NCBI RefSeq assembly: GCF_000348985.1 | Contig: NC_035922.1 | Span: 695,604-759,603 of the forward strand | DNA length: 64,000 bases | Direction: 5' to 3' | Source: Huiozyma naganishii CBS 8797 | Taxonomy: Eukaryota; Ascomycota; Saccharomycetes; Saccharomycetales; Saccharomycetaceae | Shown here: positions 9,913 through 19,985 of the stretch, in pieces | How positions within the stretch are numbered: the stretch's first letter is position 1 | How the letters are laid out: every line of letters begins with the position of its first letter | Notes under the pieces: model-generated | Seen by the model: only the letters and a program-made list of their open reading frames with translations | What the model was told of the DNA's origin: nothing | Database searches by the model: none | Translations under genes and position numbers: made by a program

Positions 9913-9920
9913 CAGGTCTA
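9905..9920 (-). repeat. Right terminal inverted repeat of the hAT element
   Basis: Reverse complement of 6175-6190 over 16 bases without mismatch; the next base differs. It is followed directly by the duplicated target GTAAGAAG. Confidence 0.95.
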
Positions 9921-9928
9921 GTAAGAAG
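9921..9928. repeat. Right copy of 8-bp target site duplication (GTAAGAAG)
   Basis: Identical to 6167-6174. Removing the element and one copy rejoins a plausible uninterrupted HSP42/SEC7 intergenic region of just under 1 kb. Confidence 0.95.
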
Positions 9929-10433
9929 CATTCTCTTCGATGTAGCAATCACACTTGTAAAGGGTAGCCGCGACTATGTGAGTGACTGTAGAAGAGCAGT
10001 GCCCAAACTCACCCGCAGAGAGATCACCACCGACGCACCCGGATCTCTCACCCGGGTGTTACCCGAAGCATCAAAAAGAAAGAAAAACTGGACCCCTTTT
10101 GGAAAAGTGGTCTTTTTCGAAAATATGGTCCCAAACAGGAAAGTCACGCCCAGTTCTTCTGTTTGTTTCTTTTCCGTCCTTTTGGTGTTTAGTTAATCGA
10201 TTTAATCGAGGAAATACGAATAATAGTTGGAAGTTGTGTGTTTGAATACAGAAAAGGCTTTGAATATAACAGCGCTTTAATCTCCGAAGCCTCCTTTGAA
10301 CGAGTGCCGTTTCGTAGTTGTATTGTACATACGTGCAGTTTGCTTCGTTAGAATAGGTATTACGTATCTGTGATCTTCGCTCGCGTTCCTGCTCGCTCTG
10401 TGGACACCTGGCATCAAGATACTTAATGCAAAC
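9929..10433. other. SEC7 promoter region
   Basis: Host intergenic sequence right of the transposon. It holds a Reb1-type TTACCCG at 10059-10065, next to CCCGGGTG, about 370 bases before the SEC7 ATG. Short frames here are not protein-like. Confidence 0.6.
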
Positions 10434-13400
10434 ATGTCCCAACAAAGCAACATATCGGACGATGCTGCTGCCGATGAGAGTATAACGTCGGTGAATCTAC
10501 AATCTGAATCCCCAACACTGCAAGGTGAACAAGTAGACGAGACTTCCGACCACTCGTCAATTGTCGAAGAGACCTCAGAAACCGCCGCACAAGAAAACAT
10601 CCCAGAGATACAAATCGCTCCCATGGATAACGAGGCGGAAGATGATGCTGATGAGGGAATTGACGGTGATGAAACTGTTCCCGTGGTTCAGGATACCGTC
10701 ACCGGCGAACAACAACCACTTCAAGATCAACCGAATGACAGAGGTGAGGACGCGGTCTCGCAAACCAATGATGACTCGGTAATCCACGAACAAAAAGCTG
10801 CTTCTCATAATTTGACTATGGAACAGATCTCAATTGCAGACTCAAACAAAAGATCCGTGGATGGAGTGCGCACAATCGCATCCGCTGCTGTATCTGTACC
10901 ATCGACTAGTGTCAAAGCCACGCTGAGTCTTGTGAAAAATACGCTGACCACCATCTTGGAGGAGAAGGAGGTTAAAAAGAACCCAAACACGCAGAAAACA
11001 ATAGAAAGAACAATTGCAAGGCTCGAGGAAGATCTTAACTCAGAGAGTCAATTGGACGTTACAGCGGACTCTATCCTCATATTCGAAGCATTAAGGGACA
11101 GTTGCAGGCTGAAATCTTCCAAAGTGCAAAGGAGTGCGCTAGATTGTCTGTCGAAACTGTTTTCATTCAGAGCACTGGACGAATCCCTGCTGGTTAACCC
11201 GCCAAATTCAGCAGCCACAAACGACCAGAACCAAGAACAAGATGTAGCCACCGGTATAACACCGCCTCCAAAGCAAAAATTGATCGATGCTGCTATTGAT
11301 ACAATATCATCGTGTTTTCAAGGTGAGGGAACCAGCGAAAAGGTCGAATTACAAATCATCAGAGCGCTCTCCAGCTGCATCCTAGTGGAAGATTCAATCT
11401 CTCTATGCCACGGTGTGTCCCTTCTGAAGGCAATCAGAACAATTTACAATATATTTCTCTTTTCTTTGAGTGCTTCTAACCAAGGTATTGCACAAGCTAC
11501 ATTGATACAGGTTGTGAGCTCTGTGTTTGATAAAATTGACATCAAGAAGAACATAATTTTGTCAAATGCTACTACCTCTCCAAATGAGGATTCACAAACG
11601 AGAGTGGTACCCACAGCGGCATTGTCAACTGACCAGTCGATCACCTTGGAAAACATGGTCCAATTGAACGACGATGACGAAAGGAGAGTCGATGCACAAC
11701 AGGATACCGAGGACTCTGAAATAAGTGATCGCGCAATTTCCTCTCAGGAGCTATTGATCAAGGATGCTTTTCTCGTTTTCAGAACCATGGCCAAAATATG
11801 TTCGAAACCTTTAGATTCTGAGTTAGACATGAGATCCCACGCTGTCCGTTCCAAATTGCTCTCTTTGCATATCATATACACCATAATGAAGGAACACGTC
11901 GACGTTCTTCTGTCTCCGAACGTCATTCTCCCTGAAAAGGAGCAAAGAACACTGCTGAACGCTATAAAACAGTACTTGTGTCTCTCCCTGTCCCGTAATG
12001 CAGCCTCGCCAATCTCCCCGGTCTTTGAGATAACATTGGAAATAATGTGGCTGTTAATGGCTAATCTGAGGGCCGCTTTCATGCGCGAGATACCCGTGTT
12101 TTTAACTGAAATATACTTCCCTATCACGGAACTCAAGACTTCAACAAACCAACAGAAGCGGTATTTCCTAAACGTTATCCAAAGGGTATGCAATGACCCT
12201 AGGGCACTGATCGAGTTCTACCTGAACTATGACTGTAACCCTGGAATGCCAAACATCATGGAAATGATCGTGGATTATTTGACTAGACTGGTTCTAACTA
12301 GGTGTGTCATCACCCCAGCCGAAAGATCGTATTATGAGGAACAGCTTTCCAAACCGCTGTTCACATTCAATTTTGACCAACTACCGCTTCTGACCACTTC
12401 AAACTTATCATCCTCGTCAAACGCACAGGTGGTCCTTCCATTCCCTGTGGAGTTCGCCCTCCAAATGTCGGCCCTAAGCTGTATAGTGTCAGTCCTGAGG
12501 TCCTTGAGCTCTTGGGCACATAGAGCTTTGAACCCAAACAAGACGCAAGTTGGTAAGAATAACGTTGATGCAACAGAATCTCTCGCTTCGTCCTCGATCC
12601 ACAACGAGACCCAGACCAACTCATCCCTGCATATAGCCAGTACAAATGCTGATGACGAGACCAGATCGATGTTGAGCCAAGATTTGGATAATCCTACCCA
12701 ATTTGAAAACTTGAAACAGAGGAAAACTCAATTGTCAGATTGTGTCGTTGTTTTTAACACCAAACCGAAGAAGGCTATTCCCTTACTAGTGGCTAAAGGC
12801 TTTATAGCAGACGATTTACCCCAAGCCATTGCCAAATGGCTGCTGGCAACCGACGGTCTGGATATGGCCGCCATCGGTGATTACTTGGGTGAAGGTGACG
12901 AGAAGAACATTGAGATCATGCACGCTTTTGTGGACGAATTTGATTTCACTGGGTTGTCTATTGTTGATGCGCTTCGTGAGTTTTTGCAAAAGTTTAGACT
13001 CCCCGGTGAGGGACAGAAAATTGATAGATTCATGTTGAAGTTTGCCGAGCGGTTTGTGGAGCAGAATCCGGGCATTTTCTCAAAGGCAGACACTGCCTAT
13101 GTCCTGTCGTACTCGCTGATCATGCTAAACACAGATTTGCATTCCTCACAAATCAAAAGGAAGATGACATTAGAAGAGTTTTTGGAAAACAACGAGGGTA
13201 TCGATAACGGTAATGATTTGCCAAAAGACTTCATGATCGGATTATTTAACGAAATCGCCAATAATGAGATTAAGCTTTTGTCTGAACAGCACCAGGCCAT
13301 GTTACAAGATGACACGGCTGCACCATTCAACGCCCAGCCTCAGTCTGCATTTAACTTTTTCAGTTCTAGAGACTTGGAAAGAGAAGCGTATATGCAAGTT

Positions 13401-16184
13401 TCGAAAGAGATAGCATCTAAGACAGAGCTGGTTTTCAAAAATTTGAGCAAAAGTAAAGAAAAGAGCGAACCAGAAGTATACTACGCTGCATCCCACGTCG
13501 AGCACGTTAAGTCCATATTTGAAACGCTATGGATGTCCTTCTTGGCTGCTTTGACTCCACCGTTCAAGGATTATGCCGATTTGGATACATCTAACAAGTG
13601 TTTAGAAGGTTTGAAAATATCAATAAAAATTGCATCTATTTTTGGTATTGAGGACGCCAGGAAGTCGTTCCTGGGCGCATTGGTGCAATTCTGTAACCTA
13701 CAAAATGTCGAAGAGATCCGTGTCAAGAATGTAAATGCCATGGTAGACCTATTGGAGGTGGCTTTGGCAGAAGGTAATTACCTGAAGGAGTCCTGGAAGG
13801 ATATTCTTTTGGTTATTTCCCAGATTGAAAGACTGCAACTGATCTCGAAAGGTATTGATAGAGAGACTGTCCCAGATGTCAGTCAAGCACGTGTTGCTAA
13901 TCCGAGATCCTCTTATGACTCAATCAGAACTGCTCAGCCTTACTTCTTTGATATCTGGAGCAAGCGTGCTACACCATTGGAACTTGCTCAAGAAAAATAT
14001 CATAACCAAACGCTGTCTCCAAAAATGGCGAAATATATCTCAGCGAGTGAATTGGTTGTCCTGATGGATAACATTTTTACAAAGAGTTCCGAACTTTCTG
14101 GTAACGCCATCGTGGACTTCATCAAAGCTCTAACAAGCGTGTCGCTAGAGGAGATCGAGTCTTCACAGTATGCCTCCACTCCTAGAATGTTTTCGCTACA
14201 AAAAATGATAGATGTTTGCTACTACAATATGGATCGTATAAGACTGGAATGGACTCCCATCTGGGCGGTCATGGGTGATGCATTTAACAAAATCACAACG
14301 AACCCAAATTTGGCCGTTGTGTTTTTCGCTGTTGACTCCTTGCGTCAGCTGTCGATGAGGTTCTTGGATATTGAAGAACTGTCCGGTTTTGAGTTTCAAC
14401 ATGATTTTTTGAAACCGTTCGAATACGCAATTCAAAACACAGATAGCGTTGAAGTCCAGGAAATGATTGTAGAATGTTTCCGTAATTTCATCTTAGTGAA
14501 GGCGAATCATATTAGGTCCGGTTGGAAACCTATCCTAGAGTCACTATCATTCACTGCACAATCCTCTAATGAAGCCATTGTCTCTAAAACGCAAATGTTA
14601 CTGAATGAGATAATCAAGACCTCCTTCGATGGTATATTTATTCAAGACAATGCTTTTGGTCAAATGGTGGATGTGTTGAAAGAAATTTCCAAAAACAAGA
14701 AGTACCAAAAATTGTCTCTACATGCACTTGAGACATTGAAATCGATGGTGCAATATATTGCAAAGATTTCATTCTCTCACAACAAGGACTACAATGCTGA
14801 AAACTCTGAGAGGCTACTACGCGGTAAGGATGTGTTTGAAGACGTGTGGTTCCCAATCCTCTACAGTTTCAACGATACAATTATGACTGCTGAGGATCTG
14901 GAGGTGCGGTCGCGGGCTCTGAACTATATGTTTGATGCCTTAGTGGCGTATGGTTCTGAATTTGATGAAGCGTTTTGGAAGAAGATATGCGACAAACTGC
15001 TATTCCCGATCTTTGACGTCTTGGCTCGACACTGGGAGGTGAACCAATTCAACAGTCATGACGATTTGAGTGTATGGTTGTCCACTACTTTGATTCAAGC
15101 GCTGAGAAACCTAATTGCTTTGTTCACTCACTACTTTGAGTCCTTAAGTGGGATGTTGGATGGGTTTTTGGCCCTGCTTGTATCCTGTATTTGTCAAAAG
15201 AACGACACAATCGCTAGAATAGGTCGGTCCTGCTTCCAGCAGCTGATCTTACAGAATGTTAACAAATTCCAGGATTCGCACTGGGGGAAGATCAGTGACG
15301 TTTTTGAGACCTTGTTTGAAATGACGACGGCGAATGAATTATTCGATTCGGATCCCTTGCACCAAGGTAGGAGGAAATCAGGTAGAGCCAGTGGGAACCA
15401 GACCCCTACGGAGCCACCTCTGAATGAAACCGTTCAGCGCGCTCAACGTGAAGAAGGTAGTGAGGACGTTGGGAATGAGACGAGCTCCATTGAGGCCACT
15501 GGTGTTAACGAGCTGTTGCCCGTCAACAATGCCGTTGCGCAACGTGGGTTCGGTTCTAACGAGGATTTGCACGAAAAGGTGAACACCAAGAACTCTATTG
15601 TGATCAAATGTGTCCTCCAGTTGCTTTTGATAGAACTTGTCAGCGATCTGTTTGAGGATGAGGAATTCGAGCATCAGATCCCCTACACGGATTCCGTTAA
15701 ATTGACGCACCTACTGGAAAACTCTTACGAATTTGCCCGTGACTTTAACGACGACTTCAAACTGAGGACACGGCTTGTTGAGGCACGTGTAGTGGACAAG
15801 ATCCCCAATCTATTGAAACAGGAGACGAGTGCCGCCGCGGTATTGATCGACATCACGTTCAAGTTATATTTGAATTCAGACGAGAAAGTTCCTGAACTGC
15901 TGGCAAGGTTGGTGAATATATGTGGCAGGATTGTTGCATCGTACAATTCGCTAGACGAGAGAAGCATGGAGAAGAACATCTTGGCATGGCGCCCAGTGAT
16001 TGTAGAGATTCTGCAAGGGTACTACGAATTCGACGACGAAGATTTCAAGAACTGCTGTCCCTCGATGTACGGGCTAGTGATCTGTGTTCTCGATAAGAGC
16101 GTCCCTACAGATTTAAGTTTCGCCATCAAACGATACCTAGCAAGAGTTGGCGAGTTGTACTTATCCGTGGACATTGACGAGTGA
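10434..16184 (+). CDS. SEC7: Golgi Arf guanine nucleotide exchange factor Sec7
   Basis: Sec7 activates Arf1/Arf2 at the trans-Golgi and drives vesicle formation. The 1916-residue protein is close to the 2009 of S. cerevisiae. After an acidic, Ser/Thr-rich N-terminus (1-130) come the DCB/HUS regions (about 155-700), with a disordered insertion near 695-760. The Sec7 catalytic domain (about 772-922) has the glutamic finger E859 in LPGEGQKIDR and the conserved LNTDLHS motif downstream. HDS regions run to the C-terminus, interrupted by a hydrophilic linker near 1635-1715. The start is the first ATG. The gene is divergent from HSP42, with the transposon between them. Next to it, ACS2 takes the place of the STB3 neighbour found in S. 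cerevisiae. Confidence 0.97.
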   Translation: MSQQSNISDDAAADESITSVNLQSESPTLQGEQVDETSDHSSIVEETSETAAQENIPEIQIAPMDNEAEDDADEGIDGDETVPVVQDTVTGEQQPLQDQPNDRGEDAVSQTNDDSVIHEQKAASHNLTMEQISIADSNKRSVDGVRTIASAAVSVPSTSVKATLSLVKNTLTTILEEKEVKKNPNTQKTIERTIARLEEDLNSESQLDVTADSILIFEALRDSCRLKSSKVQRSALDCLSKLFSFRALDESLLVNPPNSAATNDQNQEQDVATGITPPPKQKLIDAAIDTISSCFQGEGTSEKVELQIIRALSSCILVEDSISLCHGVSLLKAIRTIYNIFLFSLSASNQGIAQATLIQVVSSVFDKIDIKKNIILSNATTSPNEDSQTRVVPTAALSTDQSITLENMVQLNDDDERRVDAQQDTEDSEISDRAISSQELLIKDAFLVFRTMAKICSKPLDSELDMRSHAVRSKLLSLHIIYTIMKEHVDVLLSPNVILPEKEQRTLLNAIKQYLCLSLSRNAASPISPVFEITLEIMWLLMANLRAAFMREIPVFLTEIYFPITELKTSTNQQKRYFLNVIQRVCNDPRALIEFYLNYDCNPGMPNIMEMIVDYLTRLVLTRCVITPAERSYYEEQLSKPLFTFNFDQLPLLTTSNLSSSSNAQVVLPFPVEFALQMSALSCIVSVLRSLSSWAHRALNPNKTQVGKNNVDATESLASSSIHNETQTNSSLHIASTNADDETRSMLSQDLDNPTQFENLKQRKTQLSDCVVVFNTKPKKAIPLLVAKGFIADDLPQAIAKWLLATDGLDMAAIGDYLGEGDEKNIEIMHAFVDEFDFTGLSIVDALREFLQKFRLPGEGQKIDRFMLKFAERFVEQNPGIFSKADTAYVLSYSLIMLNTDLHSSQIKRKMTLEEFLENNEGIDNGNDLPKDFMIGLFNEIANNEIKLLSEQHQAMLQDDTAAPFNAQPQSAFNFFSSRDLEREAYMQVSKEIASKTELVFKNLSKSKEKSEPEVYYAASHVEHVKSIFETLWMSFLAALTPPFKDYADLDTSNKCLEGLKISIKIASIFGIEDARKSFLGALVQFCNLQNVEEIRVKNVNAMVDLLEVALAEGNYLKESWKDILLVISQIERLQLISKGIDRETVPDVSQARVANPRSSYDSIRTAQPYFFDIWSKRATPLELAQEKYHNQTLSPKMAKYISASELVVLMDNIFTKSSELSGNAIVDFIKALTSVSLEEIESSQYASTPRMFSLQKMIDVCYYNMDRIRLEWTPIWAVMGDAFNKITTNPNLAVVFFAVDSLRQLSMRFLDIEELSGFEFQHDFLKPFEYAIQNTDSVEVQEMIVECFRNFILVKANHIRSGWKPILESLSFTAQSSNEAIVSKTQMLLNEIIKTSFDGIFIQDNAFGQMVDVLKEISKNKKYQKLSLHALETLKSMVQYIAKISFSHNKDYNAENSERLLRGKDVFEDVWFPILYSFNDTIMTAEDLEVRSRALNYMFDALVAYGSEFDEAFWKKICDKLLFPIFDVLARHWEVNQFNSHDDLSVWLSTTLIQALRNLIALFTHYFESLSGMLDGFLALLVSCICQKNDTIARIGRSCFQQLILQNVNKFQDSHWGKISDVFETLFEMTTANELFDSDPLHQGRRKSGRASGNQTPTEPPLNETVQRAQREEGSEDVGNETSSIEATGVNELLPVNNAVAQRGFGSNEDLHEKVNTKNSIVIKCVLQLLLIELVSDLFEDEEFEHQIPYTDSVKLTHLLENSYEFARDFNDDFKLRTRLVEARVVDKIPNLLKQETSAAAVLIDITFKLYLNSDEKVPELLARLVNICGRIVASYNSLDERSMEKNILAWRPVIVEILQGYYEFDDEDFKNCCPSMYGLVICVLDKSVPTDLSFAIKRYLARVGELYLSVDIDE

Positions 16185-17305
16185 GCGAGTAAGTGCTGTT
16201 TTGTACGCCTGTGTATAGTAAAACAAGAATATGAAGTAAATAAGGGAAAGAAAAACTGAATAGATCGAAACTATCTATACCGCTCCCACAGGATCAATAC
16301 AGGCACTTTGCACGAGGACGTCAGGAGGGAAAACGGAAAGCCGAGAACGGAGTATCTTTTTTGGGTCCAGCCCGAGTCTCGGCCCAGCGAAGAAGCGGGA
16401 TCGCACTCGCTTCGAACCGGCGCCGGGTCTCCGCGTCTCCGGAAAACTCGCAGCACAGAAAAATATTAATAATACGACTCTCTTAAATCCGCCGGGAACT
16501 GGCTTTTGGGCAACACACTTAAAAAATTCACATTCACACGACGTTGACCAAAAACGGTCATGCATTTTTTTATTTTTTTTGTTCAACAGAAAAAAGATGA
16601 AGAAGGAAAACAAGGCGAAAGGCGGCAAGCCCCATTTTCTGTGTTTTTTGTTGCGGTTGACCGGAAGAGGCACACAGCCCTAACCGCAAGGAAACGCCCG
16701 CCATCATTAGGGCTCGGCAAACCGCAGTACCTCATGTCGCCCACGTATCACGCATTTTTTCAACTCAGAGATAGGCGACGGACCGGCGGAATAATCAAGG
16801 CGGTTGCTGCTCCTGTTTCCCCGGCATCTCGCCCACGTCTTGTCAACGCAGTAGTTATCGCTGTCTCTGCGTACCGTTTACTACTGCGATTCTTCAATCT
16901 TCTCCCCTCGTAGCGATTCTTTTTTTTTTGGTATTCTTTTTTCGTTCGTTTTTTTCTCGCTCCTTAAGCGTATATAAGAGAAAACAGTGAAATTTTCAGA
17001 TATCCGGTAAACCCTCGAGTGCACGTTTACAATTGCAACATTGTTTGACGCCTGTTGATTGTAGAAGAGATATATATAAGCATCGCTTGTAAAGATCGAG
17101 GGCGGAAAAAAAAAAGAAAACATTTTTGGAAATAATTTAGTAGATAAATCTTTTGGACATACTATTGTTTAAGGGTTTATACAAGGTTATTTATTGAGAA
17201 TATATCCTTTATTTCTTAACTTCAAACAAAGATCTGTTCGATTTGAACTAGGCACTATAGATATCAATTGGCAACCTGCTATATTTATTCATTTTTCCAT
17301 AAAAG
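16185..17305. other. Long SEC7-ACS2 intergenic region
   Basis: 1.1 kb without a supported gene. It contains two inverted Tbf1-type sites (AGCCCTAA 16676-16683, TTAGGGCT 16707-16714), GC-rich sequence at 16370-16450, long T tracts at 16566-16580 and 16918-16930, and TATATAAG near 16971 and 17073. The second half is presumably the ACS2 promoter. Confidence 0.6.
16676..16714. promoter_or_regulatory. Inverted pair of Tbf1-type sites upstream of ACS2
   Basis: AGCCCTAA at 16676-16683 and its reverse complement TTAGGGCT at 16707-16714 match the ARCCCTAA consensus of the general regulatory factor Tbf1. They lie about 600 bases before ACS2. Assignment is by motif only. Confidence 0.5.
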
Positions 17306-19354
17306 ATGACTACTACTAAATCGCACACAGAAGTTCACGAGGCGAATAACGTCGAGTTTCGCAAGGCTCCAGAACATTTCTTCAAGTCGCAGCCCGGTAC
17401 AGGTTACATAACCAGCTATGAACAGTACAAGACGATGTACAAGCAGTCAATTGAGGACCCAGAGACATTTTTCGGCAAGATGGCCAACGAGTTCTTGGAC
17501 TGGGACAGACCCTTCACTAAAGTGAAGTCCGGGACTTTGGAACACGGCGACGTCGCGTGGTTTGTGAACGGTGAGTTGAACGCATCTTACAACTGTGTTG
17601 ACAGACATGCGCTGACCAACCCGGACAAGACGGCGTTGATCTACGAGGCTGACGACGAGAAGGAGAACAGAATTATCACCTACGGAGAGCTATTGAGACA
17701 AGTGTGTAAAGTGGCTGGTGTCTTGAAGAGCTGGGGGGTTCAGAAGGGCGACGTCGTCGCCATCTACATGCCAATGATCCCAGAGACACTGGTGGCCATG
17801 TTGGCCGTGGCCAGAATTGGGGCGATCCATTCGGTCGTCTTCGCTGGGTTTTCAGCAGGTTCCTTAAAGGATCGTGTCGAGAATGCTGGTTGTAAAGTTA
17901 TTATCACATGTGAGGAGGGGAAGAGAGGTGGTAAAGTGATACACTCGAAGAAGATTGTCGACGAGGGTCTTCATTGTGTCAACAGCGTCGAGAAAGTGCT
18001 AGTTTTCGCCAGAACTGGGAACTTGGAGGTGCCGATGCAAAGAGGTAGAGACTTCTGGTGGCACGAGGAAACCGCTAAGCAAAGAGCATATTTGCCACCC
18101 GTGACGTGCAATGCAGAAGATCCACTTTTCTTGCTGTACACCTCTGGTTCCACCGGTACTCCAAAGGGTGTTGTGCACAGCACGGCAGGCTACCTGCTTG
18201 GCGCCGCAATGACGACAAGATACATCTTCGATTTGCACCCAGAGGACGTTCTATTCACTGCCGGTGACGTCGGTTGGATCACTGGTCACACGTACGCATT
18301 GTACGGTCCACTGGCGCTAGGTGCCGCCTCGATCATCTTCGAATCGACACCAGCGTACCCAGACTACGGGAGATACTGGAGAATCATCGAACGGTACAGA
18401 GCAACCCACTTCTACGTGGCACCTACCGCACTAAGACTGATCAAGCGTGTTGGTGAGGCAGAGATCGACAAATACGATATCTCATCCTTGCGTGTACTGG
18501 GTTCCGTCGGTGAACCCATCGCTCCTGATCTGTGGGAGTGGTACAACGAAAAGATCGGTAAGAACAACTGTGCCATCTGCGACACCTACTGGCAGACGGA
18601 ATCCGGTTCCCATTTCATCGCGCCAATGGCTGGTGCTGTGCCCGCAAAGCCAGGTTCTGCCTCTGTCCCATTCTTCGGTGTCGATGCAGTGATCATCGAC
18701 CCTGTAACAGGAAAAGAACTCGAGGGGAACGACGTTGCTGGTGTCCTTGCCGTGAGGTCGCCATGGCCCTCGATGGCCAGATCCGTCTGGAACAACCACT
18801 CTCACTACCTGAACACGTATATGAACGTGTACCCAGGCCACTACTTCACTGGTGACGGTGCTGGTAGAGATAACGACGGGTACTACTGGATCAGAGGTAG
18901 AGTTGACGACGTTGTGAACGTTTCCGGTCACAGACTGTCCACTGCAGAAATAGAAGCCACGTTAAGCACGCACGATGGTGTAGCTGAGGCCGCCGTCATT
19001 GGTATCAACGATGACTTGACTGGTCAAGCCATTGTAGCGTTTGTTTCCTTGAAGAAGATAACGCACGTTGATGACCCAACGGAGGAAATGGAGGACGACT
19101 CTCCAGAGGAACTGCGTCGTGAATTGATCTTCCTGGTGAGAGGTGAAATCGGTCCCTTTGCTTCGCCAAAGGCGATCATTGCGGTTAAGGACCTGCCAAA
19201 GACCAGATCTGGTAAAATCATGAGAAGAGTCTTGAGAAAAATCGCCTCGAACGAGGCTGACCAGCTGGGTGACTTGTCCACATTGGCTGATCCCGATGTC
19301 GTGCCCTCCATCGTCGAATCTGTGAATAAGCAATTCTTGAAATTCAAGAAATAA
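17306..19354 (+). CDS. ACS2: Acetyl-CoA synthetase Acs2
   Basis: Converts acetate, CoA and ATP to acetyl-CoA; in yeast Acs2 is the glucose-expressed, nucleo-cytosolic isoform that feeds lipid synthesis and histone acetylation. The 682-residue length matches Acs2 (683), not the longer Acs1 (713), which has an extended N-terminus. The AMP-binding motif [11 protein letters not shown] is at 278-288. The C-terminal domain carries the TRSGKIM motif with the catalytic, acetylatable Lys near K637. Codon use is strongly biased, as in highly expressed genes. In S. cerevisiae ACS2 is YLR153C on chromosome XII; here it follows SEC7 and precedes the YLR152C homologue, which keeps the YLR153-152 pairing and orientation. 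Confidence 0.96.
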   Translation: MTTTKSHTEVHEANNVEFRKAPEHFFKSQPGTGYITSYEQYKTMYKQSIEDPETFFGKMANEFLDWDRPFTKVKSGTLEHGDVAWFVNGELNASYNCVDRHALTNPDKTALIYEADDEKENRIITYGELLRQVCKVAGVLKSWGVQKGDVVAIYMPMIPETLVAMLAVARIGAIHSVVFAGFSAGSLKDRVENAGCKVIITCEEGKRGGKVIHSKKIVDEGLHCVNSVEKVLVFARTGNLEVPMQRGRDFWWHEETAKQRAYLPPVTCNAEDPLFLLYTSGSTGTPKGVVHSTAGYLLGAAMTTRYIFDLHPEDVLFTAGDVGWITGHTYALYGPLALGAASIIFESTPAYPDYGRYWRIIERYRATHFYVAPTALRLIKRVGEAEIDKYDISSLRVLGSVGEPIAPDLWEWYNEKIGKNNCAICDTYWQTESGSHFIAPMAGAVPAKPGSASVPFFGVDAVIIDPVTGKELEGNDVAGVLAVRSPWPSMARSVWNNHSHYLNTYMNVYPGHYFTGDGAGRDNDGYYWIRGRVDDVVNVSGHRLSTAEIEATLSTHDGVAEAAVIGINDDLTGQAIVAFVSLKKITHVDDPTEEMEDDSPEELRRELIFLVRGEIGPFASPKAIIAVKDLPKTRSGKIMRRVLRKIASNEADQLGDLSTLADPDVVPSIVESVNKQFLKFKK

Positions 19355-19985
19355 GGACATGGTCACGGCTAAAGTCCTCCCCGCTACGAACAAGAACATT
19401 CTCTCCTACTCACACCTGGACACACACACATATATATATATATAATATATATGAGATTATCGATATATTTGCCCAAGTGGCCAAGTTACTAGTATAACAA
19501 GAACGGTATTAGGGTTCAATGCACAACTATATCATAGAGGTAGTTAGGACGCCGCTTCCGGAGATAGCCGGAGAAAGAGCGCGGACATAAGAGCGGGCGA
19601 GCGCACGTTACCTAAGCGGCTTACCCGCACGGCGGTGAGCCGCTATTGTTCTTCTCCTTTTCTGCCCTCCTTCTGCGCAGTTTTCTGGGCGTGACACTAA
19701 GGCGGGGGACTCTTGATGGGCTCGAATCCGGGTGCCAGTTAGCCGAGATTTCTGATGATATAATAGCCCTTCTCTCCATAATCGTACATAATTGTAGTGG
19801 TTTTTTTGTGCTCTGTTTCGTTATCGAAAACCTTTTTGCAGGACAGCCCCATCAACTTAGGTGTTTTACTGTAATCCCCGTGAAGTAGTAGTACACTGGT
19901 GTTTGCTAAAGTTTTCTCGTGAGTTGTGCAAATATATGTGTTTGAGTGCATGAGTGCACAGAACATTAGGTAAAAAACAATAACG
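19355..19985. other. ACS2-PIN carrier intergenic region
   Basis: No gene is supported. Contents: a (CA)n-(TA)n tract at 19421-19452; a 7-bp stem AGCGGCT/AGCCGCT (19615-19621 with 19638-19644) whose loop side holds a Reb1-type TTACCCG (19621-19627); and a B-box-like GCTCGAATCC near 19722 with no matching tRNA fold. Confidence 0.55.
19621..19627 (-). promoter_or_regulatory. Reb1 site upstream of the YLR152C homologue
   Basis: TTACCCG, reverse complement of CGGGTAA, about 360 bases before the ATG. By motif only. Confidence 0.4.

Larger units (their letters stand above)
6175..9920 (+). mobile_element. Complete hAT-family DNA transposon
   Basis: The 3746-bp element is bounded by 16-bp perfect terminal inverted repeats (TAGACCTGGTGCGGGA, 6175-6190 and 9905-9920) and flanked by an exact 8-bp target duplication, GTAAGAAG. 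It carries one long frame for a hAT transposase (6883-9663). It sits in the divergent HSP42/SEC7 promoter region, a place where S. cerevisiae has nothing. Both ends contain subterminal CACGTGA motifs (6273, 6416, 6445, 6466, 9865) and GCGGGA motifs, possible transposase-binding sites. The first about 144 bases are repeated imperfectly from 6319. hAT families called Roamer and Rover are known from budding yeasts; whether this belongs to one of them needs comparison. Perfect TIRs and TSD argue for a recent insertion. Confidence 0.95.

Noticed and set aside
16560..16913. 117-codon + strand frame in the SEC7-ACS2 gap
   Set aside because: Starts in a poly-T tract and has no recognisable features; overlaps promoter motifs.
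19466..19530. A-box-like TGGCCAAGTTA followed by GGTTCAATGCA
   Set aside because: Spacing and flanks do not give a cloverleaf; no acceptor stem.
19680..19745. Possible tRNA (B-box-like GCTCGAATCC near 19722)
   Set aside because: No matching acceptor stem, T-stem or A box could be built around it.
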